This document shows positions 1-5,427 of a stretch of DNA of 5,427 bases, piece by piece. The first letter of the stretch is position 1; each line of letters opens with the position of its first letter. A program made the position numbers and the translations under genes. The stretch comes from Pseudomonadota bacterium (GTDB lineage: Bacteria; Pseudomonadota; Alphaproteobacteria; Rhizobiales; Xanthobacteraceae). The stretch is from positions 1 through 5,427 of the forward strand of contig JAJYAH010000535.1 of NCBI GenBank assembly GCA_021779635.1, read 5' to 3'. The notes under the pieces were generated by a model. It saw only the letters and a list, made by a program, of their open reading frames with translations, was not told the DNA's origin and searched no databases.

Positions 1-3
1 CAT
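1..3 (-). other. Possible start codon of a third operon gene (cut by window edge)
   Basis: On the minus strand the racemase stop TGA (7-5) is followed by one base and then ATG (3-1). The tight spacing is what a continuing operon would show. Nothing further can be read, so a chance ATG cannot be excluded. Confidence 0.3.
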
Positions 4-4
4 G

Positions 5-1156
5 TCAGGCTTGATCCATGGCGCCAGACTCTTCGAGCGAGGCGATCTCTGCGGATGCGAGCCCCCACTCGGCCAGCGCAGTACGGCTATCTTGCCCCGG
101 CCGCGGCGTCGGCCGTTCCAGCGCGGATGGCGTGCGTGAAAAACGGGGCGCGGGGCTTGGATGGCGGACCCCGTCGAAAGGGGCGTAAACGCCTCGCGCC
201 AGCATCTGCGGATGCAGCGGCGCCTCGTCGATCGACAACACGGGCGCGAGGCAGGCGTCACGACCGGCCGTAGCAGCGACCCAATCGTCCCGCGTTCGCG
301 TCCTGAAGATTCCGGCGAAGCGCACGCGCATCGCCGGCCACGCAGCGCGGTCATTCTGCGCAGGCATTTCGCTCGTGGAAAGCCCCATACACGTGATCAA
401 GTTAGCATAGAAATGCGGTTCGATCGCGCCAACCGCGACATATTCTCGGTCCTTCGTCTCGTAGCAGCGATAGAACGGCGCGCCGCCGTCGACGATGTTT
501 TCGCCGCGGTTCGCCGTCCATGTCCCCTTCTGCCTGTACGCCTGAAACGCGGACATGAGATGCGTCACGCCATCGATCATGGCGATGTCGACGGTCTGAC
601 CACGTCCGCTTGCGCGCGCCTCCAGCACGGCGGCAAGCACGCCGACAACTAGATACATGCCGCCGCCGCCGAGGTCTGCGACAAGATTGAGCGGAGGTGG
701 GGGTGGCCTATCCGGATCGCCGATCGAATGAAGCGCGCCCGTGAGCGCAAGATAGTTAATGTCATGCCCAGCTTCCTGTGCGATCGGACCGTCCTGGCCC
801 CAACCCGTCATGCGCGCGAACACGAGGCGGCGGTTGACGGCCAGGCATCGATCTGGCCCGAGCCCGAGTCGTTCCATGACGCCCGGCCGAAAGCCTTCAA
901 CCAGCGCATCCGCCTTGGCGACCAGTGACAGCCCCGCCTCGATCGCAGCCGGCTGCTTCAAATCGAGCGCGACCGATCTCTTGTTACGGTTGTAAAAATC
1001 GAAGCGCGCCGCCGCATCCGAACCGTCACCCGGCTTCGCGGGCCGGTCTATGCGCAACACGTCCGCGCCCATGTCTGCCAACAAGGCGCAAGCGAATGGC
1101 GCCGGGCCAATGCCGCCGAATTCGATGATGCGAAGCCCACGCAATGGTCCATTCAT
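5..1156 (-). CDS. Alpha-methylacyl-CoA racemase (CaiB/BaiF class III CoA-transferase family)
   Basis: Predicted cytoplasmic enzyme that epimerises the 2-methyl carbon of branched acyl-CoA thioesters by proton removal and return, so both epimers can enter beta-oxidation. The product is 383 residues, close to the family's usual 360-400. The N-terminal stretch MNGPLRGLRIIEFGGIGPAP is typical of the racemase subgroup. Catalytic positions known from the mycobacterial enzyme MCR appear in place: His131 in AGHDINY, Asp161 in NLVADLGGG and Glu246 in VGAIEPHFY; Arg90 in EGFRPGV is also conserved. Having the His/Asp pair, rather than only the single Asp of CoA-transferases, favours racemase over CaiB-like transfer. 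I chose the start at 1156, not the upstream in-frame ATG at 1222, because the family N-terminus begins there and the ATG overlaps the previous stop as ATGA. A weak GGGA lies 8 nt upstream. The frame is intact and the call is firm at family level; the substrate is unknown. Confidence 0.93.
   Translation of the reverse strand: MNGPLRGLRIIEFGGIGPAPFACALLADMGADVLRIDRPAKPGDGSDAAARFDFYNRNKRSVALDLKQPAAIEAGLSLVAKADALVEGFRPGVMERLGLGPDRCLAVNRRLVFARMTGWGQDGPIAQEAGHDINYLALTGALHSIGDPDRPPPPPLNLVADLGGGGMYLVVGVLAAVLEARASGRGQTVDIAMIDGVTHLMSAFQAYRQKGTWTANRGENIVDGGAPFYRCYETKDREYVAVGAIEPHFYANLITCMGLSTSEMPAQNDRAAWPAMRVRFAGIFRTRTRDDWVAATAGRDACLAPVLSIDEAPLHPQMLARGVYAPFDGVRHPSPAPRFSRTPSALERPTPRPGQDSRTALAEWGLASAEIASLEESGAMDQA
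1153..1156 (-). promoter_or_regulatory. ATGA stop/start overlap (translational coupling)
   Basis: On the minus strand the dehydrogenase stop TGA (1155-1153) shares bases with the racemase start ATG (1156-1154). Such overlaps usually mean co-transcription and translation by re-initiating ribosomes. Only a weak Shine-Dalgarno-like GGGA (1168-1165) precedes the racemase start, which fits coupling. This overlap decides the racemase start. Confidence 0.8.
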
Positions 1157-2409
1157 GACATTGTTCCCAACCGTCTGTATCGGGCCAGACCAGCTTCGCC
1201 AGAAGCGAGGTTCTGAAGCCAAGGCGAAAGCTCGAAGCGGCTGCCGTGTGCACGTGACAGTTCACGACATAATCGCGTGAACTCGGCCAAACCGAAAGCC
1301 TCGGCCCACCTGAGAATGCCGCCCAACTTCGCGTCAAACCCCAAGCCGAGAACAGTCGCCGTGTCCGCGTCGTCGGCGTTGTCTATTACGCCTTCCTCCA
1401 GGCATCGCAACGATTCCAGAGCCTCCGCCGCGAGCAAGCGTCGTCGAACGTATTCAATGTCGGGTTGTATGCGCTGTCGCGGGAACATATCGACCAAACC
1501 GGCCCAGATGCGTCGGTCTTTCCCGCTACTTGGCCAATCGTAGAATCCGCCGCCTTTGCGCCTGCCGCGACGTCCAGCAGCGACCATTTCAGTTAGCGCG
1601 CCACTGGAGAGTGGACGCAGAAAGCGTTCCGGCAGACCATCGGCTTGCGCCTGACGGGCCTGCTGAAGGTTGAGGTCGATGCCGGTTTCGTCGAGCGTCG
1701 CTAAAGGCCCCAAGACACGGCCTGCCGATCGCGCGGCTGCCTCGATCGTCTCAGGCGCCACGCCATCGACGAGCATCCCGACGCCCTCGTCCAGGTAGGC
1801 AGCAAAGATGCGGGTGGCAAAGAACCCGGGGCCGTCTCGTACAAGAATTGCAACCTTCCCGGCGAACAAAACCCATTCCAAAGCGGCCTCGACCGTAGAT
1901 CCGGACGTCTCCTCGCCTCGTACAACCTCGACTAACGCCATCCTCTCCGCGGGTGAAAAAAAATGCAATCCGATGAACCGCTCGGGCAGCCGGAGCTCCC
2001 TCGCCAATCCGGAAATCGGGAGCCCCGAGGTGGTGGAAGCGATGAACGCGTCCGGACCGAGCACACGCTCCAGCTGTCGCAATACGGTGTTCTTTGTTGG
2101 TCGGTCTTCTGAAACCGCCTCAATTGCAAGACCGCATCTCGACAGATCGGGACCATCGATCAGGGTAGGCTTGATCCGTTCGAGAATTTCAGATCCTTGC
2201 AGTCCCGCCGAATTTCCGCGCGTTTGAAGACGCTCAAGTCGCGCTCGGATACGGTCGACGCCCCTAAGCGAGCCCATAATGTCGCGCCCGCACAACGCCA
2301 CCTCGGCCCCGGACGAGGCGAATACCAGCGCGATGCCGGCTCCCATCAGCCCGGTACCAACGACCGCGACCGTGCGACGCCGATCGCCGCCGGGGCCAAC
2401 TTCCATCAT
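1153..2409 (-). CDS. 3-hydroxyacyl-CoA dehydrogenase, stand-alone FadB/FadJ-type
   Basis: Predicted cytoplasmic NAD-dependent oxidation of 3-hydroxyacyl-CoA to 3-ketoacyl-CoA in beta-oxidation. The 418 residues hold an N-terminal Rossmann domain (about 12-190) with the nucleotide motif VVGTGLMGAG (Gly18, Gly20, Gly23). The family signature HFFSPAERMALVEV follows, with the catalytic His149-Glu161 pair. Two C-terminal helical domains come next, at about 192-292 (ending KGGGFYDW) and 318-405 (including VLGLGFDAKLGG). Two C-terminal domains and their wording match the dehydrogenase half of FadB/FadJ multifunctional enzymes rather than the single-domain PaaH/Hbd type. The crotonase half is absent, since the protein starts only about 12 residues before the first beta strand. 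The usual Asn in PGFxxNR is Thr199 (PGFFATR); from memory, mitochondrial trifunctional alpha subunits also have Thr there. ATG at 2409 or 2406 are both possible starts; a weak TAGG sits 5-8 nt upstream. It is first in the operon and overlaps the racemase by 4 bp. Confidence 0.92.
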   Translation of the reverse strand: MMEVGPGGDRRRTVAVVGTGLMGAGIALVFASSGAEVALCGRDIMGSLRGVDRIRARLERLQTRGNSAGLQGSEILERIKPTLIDGPDLSRCGLAIEAVSEDRPTKNTVLRQLERVLGPDAFIASTTSGLPISGLARELRLPERFIGLHFFSPAERMALVEVVRGEETSGSTVEAALEWVLFAGKVAILVRDGPGFFATRIFAAYLDEGVGMLVDGVAPETIEAAARSAGRVLGPLATLDETGIDLNLQQARQAQADGLPERFLRPLSSGALTEMVAAGRRGRRKGGGFYDWPSSGKDRRIWAGLVDMFPRQRIQPDIEYVRRRLLAAEALESLRCLEEGVIDNADDADTATVLGLGFDAKLGGILRWAEAFGLAEFTRLCRELSRAHGSRFELSPWLQNLASGEAGLARYRRLGTMS

Positions 2410-2662
2410 AACAACCTACAATCTTTAGACGATCGCAAGCCTGAATCCCGTCAGTCCTGAATGTTGGTTCGGTCTGCGGAAGGTGCTCCACAGGCGTCCA
2501 TATCCGTTCGATATCATGAACCGATTTACGATTTCAGCCAATGGGCCGGATCGAGTCAACCTACGAAAGATCCAGCGAAGATCGACGCCATCAAAGACGA
2601 CCACATATCCATGCACCGGACGACATCCTGCCGCCGGATAGTCCGCGCACGGCTTGTCATTG

Positions 2663-2680
2663 TCGTACACTTATATACGA
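2663..2680 (+). promoter_or_regulatory. Operator-like inverted repeat overlapping a possible -10 box
   Basis: The sequence TCGTACACTTATATACGA is an imperfect palindrome: arms TCGTA and TACGA are exact, and six of eight positions match when extended inward. It contains TATATA (2672-2677), which could be a -10 element for the binding-protein gene and would give a leader of about 50 nt to the ATG at 2732. No good -35 box is found 16-18 bp upstream, so this may be an activator-dependent promoter, a repressor site, or chance. Confidence 0.3.
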
Positions 2681-2722
2681 ATGTCGGCGCAGATTGAACG
2701 CGTTGCGAAAACACAGCAACTT

Positions 2723-2728
2723 GAGGAG
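2723..2728 (+). promoter_or_regulatory. Ribosome binding site GAGGAG deciding the binding-protein start
   Basis: GAGGAG lies three bases before ATG 2732. Spacing is short from the end of the motif but normal if GAGG is the paired part. In-frame upstream starts (TTG 2654, ATG 2681) have no comparable site, so 2732 is preferred. TTG at 2738, nine bases from the site, is a lesser alternative. Confidence 0.65.
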
Positions 2729-2731
2729 CGC

Positions 2732-3940
2732 ATGGTCTTGATCATTCGTCTGGCCCTGATCCTGACACTGGCGTCACCAACCCTCGCTACGACGGCGCAA
2801 GCCGACATGAAGCGTTACGATCCAGGCGCTTCGGATACGGAAATCCGGATCGGTCAAACCATGCCATACAGCGGTCCTGCCTCATCCTATTCGGTCGCAG
2901 CCATTGCTCAAGCAGCGTATTTCGCAAGCCTGAACGATCGCGGCGGCATCGACGGCCGAAAGATCAAATTCATATCGGTCGATGATGCATATTCGCCGCC
3001 CAAGACGGTCGAGCAAACACGTCGGCTCGTAGAAAGCGAGGAAGTGCTTCTGCTTTTCCAATCGCTGGGCTCTGCAACGAACGCCGCCGTACAGAAATAT
3101 CTCAATGCTAAGCACGTCCCGCAGCTTTTCGTCGGGTCCGGCGCGACACGGTTTGCAGATCCCACAAATTTCCCGTGGACGATGGGGTGGGCACCTGGTC
3201 TTGCATCCGAAGCCAAAGGATATGCCCGTTACCTCCTTGCAGCCCGTCCGCAAGCTAGAATTGGCATCTTATGGCAGAATGACGATCTTGGACGAGATTC
3301 GCTCACGGGCTTTCGCGAGGGGATCGGAAATCATGGCGCGGCGGTCGTCAAGGCTACCTCATTCGAGACTTCTGATCCGACCGTGGATTCCCAGATTGTT
3401 CAGCTGAAGGCAGCTGGCGCTGATGTCGTTGTCCTCTTGGCGACGCCCAAAGCGACCGCGCAGGCCCTACGCAGGATATCTGAAATCGGCTGGAAGCCAC
3501 TCATCCTACTTCTCTACAACTCGTCATCGATTTCCGGCGTTCTAAAGCTAGTCGGCTTCGACCGGGTACAAGGAGTCATAAGCTCGACCTATCTGAAGGA
3601 CCCCGACGACGCAGCGTGGCGAAATGATCCCGCCATAGTGGCGTGGCGCGAGTGGATGGCAAAGTACAACGCCAGCGCCGATACCCACGATTTTCTGAAT
3701 ATGTACGGATATGCGAACGCTCAGACCCTGGAATACGTCCTGCGCCGATGCGGCGACGATCTCACCCGGGAAAACGTCATGAAGCAGGCGTCGCACCTTG
3801 ATTTTGAGTCACCGCTTCTGCTCCCTGGGATTTCTGTTGAGACCCGACCAAACAACTATCGACCAATCAAGAAGATGCAGCTGCGCAAATTCGAAAGAGA
3901 TCATTGGGTGCCGCTCGAAGGATTAGTCAGTGGCGAATAA
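2732..3940 (+). CDS. ABC transporter substrate-binding protein, LivJ/Peripla_BP_6 type
   Basis: Predicted periplasmic receptor that captures a small solute and delivers it to a branched-chain-amino-acid-type ABC importer. The product is 402 residues. It opens with a signal peptide: one Arg, a hydrophobic core (LALILTLASPTLA) and a likely signal peptidase I site TAQA|D after residue 24. The mature part has type I binding-fold landmarks: TEIRIGQTMPYSGPASSYS (about 36-54), LNDRGGIDGRKIKFISVDDA (about 67-86) followed by PPKTVEQTRRLVE, and in the second lobe ILWQNDDLGRDSLTGFREGI (about 179-198). The C-terminal KMQLRKFERDHWVPLEGLVSG resembles the usual family ending, so the gene looks complete. The subgroup often takes aromatic or carboxylate compounds rather than amino acids, but ligand specificity cannot be read here. 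No permease or ATPase genes follow; IS debris begins within about 45 bp of the stop. Divergent placement from acyl-CoA genes suggests, but does not prove, a shared catabolic substrate. Confidence 0.92.
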   Translation: MVLIIRLALILTLASPTLATTAQADMKRYDPGASDTEIRIGQTMPYSGPASSYSVAAIAQAAYFASLNDRGGIDGRKIKFISVDDAYSPPKTVEQTRRLVESEEVLLLFQSLGSATNAAVQKYLNAKHVPQLFVGSGATRFADPTNFPWTMGWAPGLASEAKGYARYLLAARPQARIGILWQNDDLGRDSLTGFREGIGNHGAAVVKATSFETSDPTVDSQIVQLKAAGADVVVLLATPKATAQALRRISEIGWKPLILLLYNSSSISGVLKLVGFDRVQGVISSTYLKDPDDAAWRNDPAIVAWREWMAKYNASADTHDFLNMYGYANAQTLEYVLRRCGDDLTRENVMKQASHLDFESPLLLPGISVETRPNNYRPIKKMQLRKFERDHWVPLEGLVSGE

Positions 3941-3962
3941 TCTTCCGACACGAGATATCGCG

Positions 3963-4055
3963 CTACGGAAGGATCCGAATGCTCCGAATGCCGAATTCAG
4001 CCGCCAGTTCGAGCAGCGACAGCTTGCGCCGTGCAATCTTGTCCTTCGTGGCCAT
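3963..4055 (-). pseudogene. IS481-family transposase, N-terminal remnant
   Basis: An ATG at 4055 opens a 30-residue frame beginning MATKDKIARRKLSLLELA. From memory this matches the start of IS481-type transposases, which continue into a helix-turn-helix (LGNVSKACRIMGYSRQQFY-like) and then an integrase-fold DDE domain. Here similarity ends at about residue 22 (AEFG); the frame then reads eight unrelated residues and stops at TAG. The DNA-binding motif and the whole catalytic domain are missing, so this is a fossil of a gene normally of roughly 320-350 codons. A purine-rich GGGGGAG precedes the ATG by about 5 bases, a plausible original ribosome site. It points away from the MFS gene and toward the binding-protein gene. 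Confidence 0.75.
3974..3991. repeat. Tandem 9-bp duplication at the transposase breakpoint
   Basis: TCCGAATGC occurs twice back to back (3974-3982, 3983-3991). It sits just where similarity to the IS481-type transposase stops, so it may mark the deletion or rejoining event that truncated the element. Replication slippage is an equal explanation. Confidence 0.7.
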
Positions 4056-4187
4056 GTCGCTCCCCCGATCGGGTTGCGGGGATGTCTGGCGACACCATCA
4101 AACCCGTCACAGGCGGCCTGGCCACACCCCTGCGGGCACGCGCCATCGGGACGTAGCCCACTGTCAAGTGATTACGATCTCAGGACA
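3984..4187 (-). mobile_element. Truncated IS481-like element (5' end only)
   Basis: The transposase start at 4055 is preceded on the minus strand by about 130 bp of leader ending in a likely terminal segment at 4162-4187. Read on the minus strand this begins TGTCCTGAGATCG and ends TTGACA. Both tips form TGTC/GACA, and TGT tips are common in IS481 elements. I place the outer end at about 4187. The other end and the 3' part of the element are gone. The inner boundary is estimated from where transposase similarity stops, so it is uncertain by several bases. Confidence 0.55.
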
Positions 4188-4268
4188 GCCTCCCACTTGA
4201 GGGACGCAGTGATCACGCACCAGACCGCCGTTCTTTCCGAACAATGTTTCGTTACGATTCACTCCTGC

Positions 4269-5329
4269 TCACCTCGCAACCAGGATTCCCGGCGCGCGGC
4301 GGTTGTGCCCGGCCATTGCGAAGATCGCGCACGCGGCGACGAGCAGGGGGACGCCGCCTGCATAAAATACATTGGCTGGCGTCCAGCCGGATGCCAGGGC
4401 TGCACCGACAGCCATCGGGCCGACGATGCCGCCGAGCCGACCTATACCGAGCGCCCAACCTACGCCGGTCGAGCGCACGGCCGGCGAATAATGAACCGCT
4501 GCGAGAGCGATTGCGCTCTTCTGGCCGCCGCTGATGCAGACGCCTGCGAGAAAGCAGGCGGCCATGACCACGGCGACCGACATGGACAGCGTTAGGCCGG
4601 TTAGTGCGACGATGGCCGCCCCCGCGAGGTAAAGCACGCCGACCGTCACGTAATATCCGAGCCTGTCCATGCAGGGGCCGACGACGAACGCAATCAGGAT
4701 GCCTCCGATCGTCGTCAGCGAGGTGGTCCACGCCACCTGATCCATCGTGTAATTCAGCCCCCGCAGGACCGTCGGCAGCCAGCTCTGGAGCGCATAGAAT
4801 TCGGCGAGATTGATAAAGAAAACGAGCCACAGCAGCGAAGTGCCGATGCCCCGGCGCTGCTGGAACAGGCGCTGCACGACGCTGCCGGGCTCACGTTCGG
4901 CTGTGGTGAAGACCGTATCGGGCGCGAGCGCGAGCGCGCCATCGATTTTATTCAGGATGGCCGCGATACGCGTCGGCTCCCGGTGCTGTAGGGCGAGATA
5001 TTCGAGGGATTCTGGAAGGATCGCGATGAGTGCGATTGCGAGCGCGATCGGCGCAAGCCCGCCGACCCAAAACAACGCGCGCCAGCCATACTCCGGGATC
5101 AGCTTTGCTGCGGCGTAGCCCGCGATGACGAAGCCGAGGGAGAAGCCGCAGTAGATGATTAGCACGAATGTCGCTCGCAGACGCTTCGGGGAGAAATCGC
5201 AGGCCATGGCGACCGCGCTCGGCGCAACGCCGCCAAGCCCGATGCCCGCGAGAAATCGAAGCGCTATCAGCTGAGGCAACCCTTGTGCATAGACGGTGAG
5301 AAGAGTGAAGACGCCGAAGCAGAGAGTTC
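4269..5329 (-). pseudogene. MFS transporter, aromatic acid:H+ symporter (AAHS) type, 5'-truncated
   Basis: Remnant of an inner-membrane proton symporter of the PcaK/BenK-like AAHS family, which imports aromatic or related organic acids. About 352 native residues remain, against roughly 430-460 in the family. Retained parts include helix 3 onward: TLCFGVFTLLTVYAQ, then RFLAGIGLGGVAPSAVA (helix 4), the LPESLEYL motif after helix 6, the central loop, the second-half motif GPCMDRLG, and RSTGVGWALGIGRLGGIVGP, a strong AAHS signature. Helices 1 and 2 are missing, with the DGxD motif of helix 1 needed for transport in PcaK and the helix 2-3 loop motif. The frame stays open to an ATG at 5405, but the extra 26 or so residues come from the repeat array, not from a transporter. 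The C-terminus looks natural. A functional product is unlikely. It lies on the same strand as the acyl-CoA operon but is separated from it by the opposing binding-protein gene. Confidence 0.85.
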
Positions 5330-5427
5330 TGCGTATTCCGACGAAGCCGGCCATGCATTCCAACTGGAAGCCGGCCACCTGTTCCGATCTGAAGCCGGCC
5401 GGCATTCCGATTTGATGTCGGCCACCG
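5330..5427. mobile_element. End of an IS21-like insertion sequence (continues beyond right edge)
   Basis: Transporter similarity stops at about 5329, and at 5330 the plus strand starts TGCGTATTCCG, followed by four imperfect copies of a unit of about 24 bp. IS21-family elements carry such multiple terminal repeats (transposase binding sites) just inside ends that begin TG. The istA/istB genes are not in the window, so the family call rests on end architecture only. Other elements with multiple end sites (Tn7-like, Mu-like) are possible. The insertion removed the 5' part of the MFS gene from its frame. Confidence 0.6.
5336..5423. repeat. Four imperfect ~24-bp direct repeats (TTCCGA ... GAAGCCGGCC)
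   Basis: The plus strand carries GAAGCCGGCC at 5343-5352, 5367-5376 and 5391-5400, and a variant GATGTCGGCC at 5414-5423, giving periods of 24, 24 and 23 bp. Each copy is preceded by a second box TTCCGA or TTCCAA starting at 5336, 5358, 5382 and 5405. The near two-turn periodicity puts the copies on one helix face, as expected for repeated protein binding sites. The copies look like transposase sites at a mobile-element end. Confidence 0.85.

Larger units (their letters stand above)
2410..2731. promoter_or_regulatory. Divergent intergenic region between the acyl-CoA operon and the binding-protein gene
   Basis: These 322 bases lie between two divergent genes and should hold both promoters. 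I find no recognisable gene: open frames on both strands here encode no familiar motif and overlap one another. On the dehydrogenase side there is a direct repeat CCTGAAT (2440-2446 and 2456-2462, 16 bp apart), but no clear -35/-10 pair. On the binding-protein side there is an AT-rich inverted repeat at 2663-2680. A shared regulator of both directions is possible, but no regulator gene is visible. Confidence 0.5.
3941..4268. other. Gene-poor interval of insertion-sequence debris
   Basis: These 328 bases separate two convergent genes. From 3941 to about 3983 there is unassigned sequence, including a weak CTTCCG/CGGAAG inverted repeat (3942-3947 and 3966-3971) without a T-run. From about 3984 to 4187 lies an IS481-like 5' end. 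From 4188 to 4268 I see no gene, only a GTGATCAC palindrome (4209-4216) and a short GTTC/GAAC hairpin (4230-4242). No convincing terminator is present for either flanking gene. Confidence 0.6.

Noticed and set aside
161..652. Plus-strand 163-codon open frame inside the racemase region
   Set aside because: It is wholly antisense to the racemase, whose catalytic motifs are clear, and has no recognisable domain.
1157..1222. Longer racemase starting at ATG 1222
   Set aside because: The extra 22 residues have no family counterpart and would overlap the dehydrogenase C-terminus by 70 bp. The ATGA overlap at 1156 fits both the family N-terminus and coupling.
2425..2697. Short open frames on both strands in the intergenic region (2425-2670 minus, 2461-2697 plus)
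   Set aside because: They overlap each other, lack clear ribosome sites and encode no motif I recognise. Non-coding control DNA is the simpler reading.
2654..2731. Receptor protein starting at TTG 2654 or ATG 2681
   Set aside because: Neither has a Shine-Dalgarno site, and both put 17-26 residues before the hydrophobic core of the signal peptide. ATG 2732 follows GAGGAG directly.
3942..3971. Rho-independent terminator after the receptor gene
   Set aside because: The CTTCCG/CGGAAG stem is only six pairs with an 18-nt loop and no T-run follows.
4209..4216. GTGATCAC palindrome as a regulator site
   Set aside because: At 8 bp it is easily a chance occurrence, and it lies downstream of both flanking genes where an operator has no obvious target.
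3930..4595. Plus-strand 221-codon open frame
   Set aside because: It crosses the receptor end, the IS remnant and the antisense of the MFS gene, and shows no domain. It is a shadow of GC-rich minus-strand coding.
5336..5423. CRISPR-like array of short direct repeats
   Set aside because: The period is only 23-24 bp with about 10-bp cores, and the intervals between them are themselves similar. CRISPR repeats and spacers are longer and the spacers unrelated. A mobile-element end explains it better.

Overview
The window looks like accessory DNA from an alphaproteobacterium, most likely of the Bradyrhizobium/Rhodopseudomonas type. This is an inference. It rests on GC-rich coding, a LivJ-type solute-binding protein of a kind common in those genomes, acyl-CoA catabolic genes, and two different insertion-sequence remnants within about 1.5 kb. 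No rRNA, tRNA, CRISPR array or integrase was seen.

Layout, left to right. (1) Positions 5-2409, minus strand: a two-gene unit read right to left. It begins with a stand-alone 3-hydroxyacyl-CoA dehydrogenase resembling the dehydrogenase half of FadB/FadJ. That gene overlaps by 4 bp (ATGA) an alpha-methylacyl-CoA racemase of the CaiB/BaiF class III CoA-transferase fold. An ATG one base beyond the racemase stop, at the left edge, hints that the operon continues. (2) Positions 2410-2731: a divergent intergenic region with no convincing gene and one operator-like, AT-rich inverted repeat. (3) Positions 2732-3940, plus strand: a complete secreted periplasmic binding protein (Peripla_BP_6/LivJ type) with no permease or ATPase genes beside it. 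(4) Positions 3941-4268: intergenic debris holding the 5' end of an IS481-like transposase gene and a probable element end. (5) Positions 4269-5329, minus strand: an aromatic-acid:H+ symporter-like MFS gene that has lost its first two membrane helices. (6) Positions 5330-5427: an array of four imperfect repeats of about 24 bp, read as one end of an IS21-like element that disrupts the transporter gene and continues off the right edge.

How the parts may work together: the racemase and dehydrogenase suit beta-oxidation of a methyl-branched acyl-CoA. The racemase would interconvert the 2R and 2S methyl epimers, and the dehydrogenase would oxidise the 3-hydroxyacyl-CoA. The divergent binding protein could capture the carboxylate or aromatic precursor outside the membrane. 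The MFS gene once encoded a probable organic-acid importer and is now almost certainly dead. The substrate cannot be read from the sequence. I see no clearly new system. The most informative features are the coupled acyl-CoA gene pair and the IS-truncated transporter with its repeat array.
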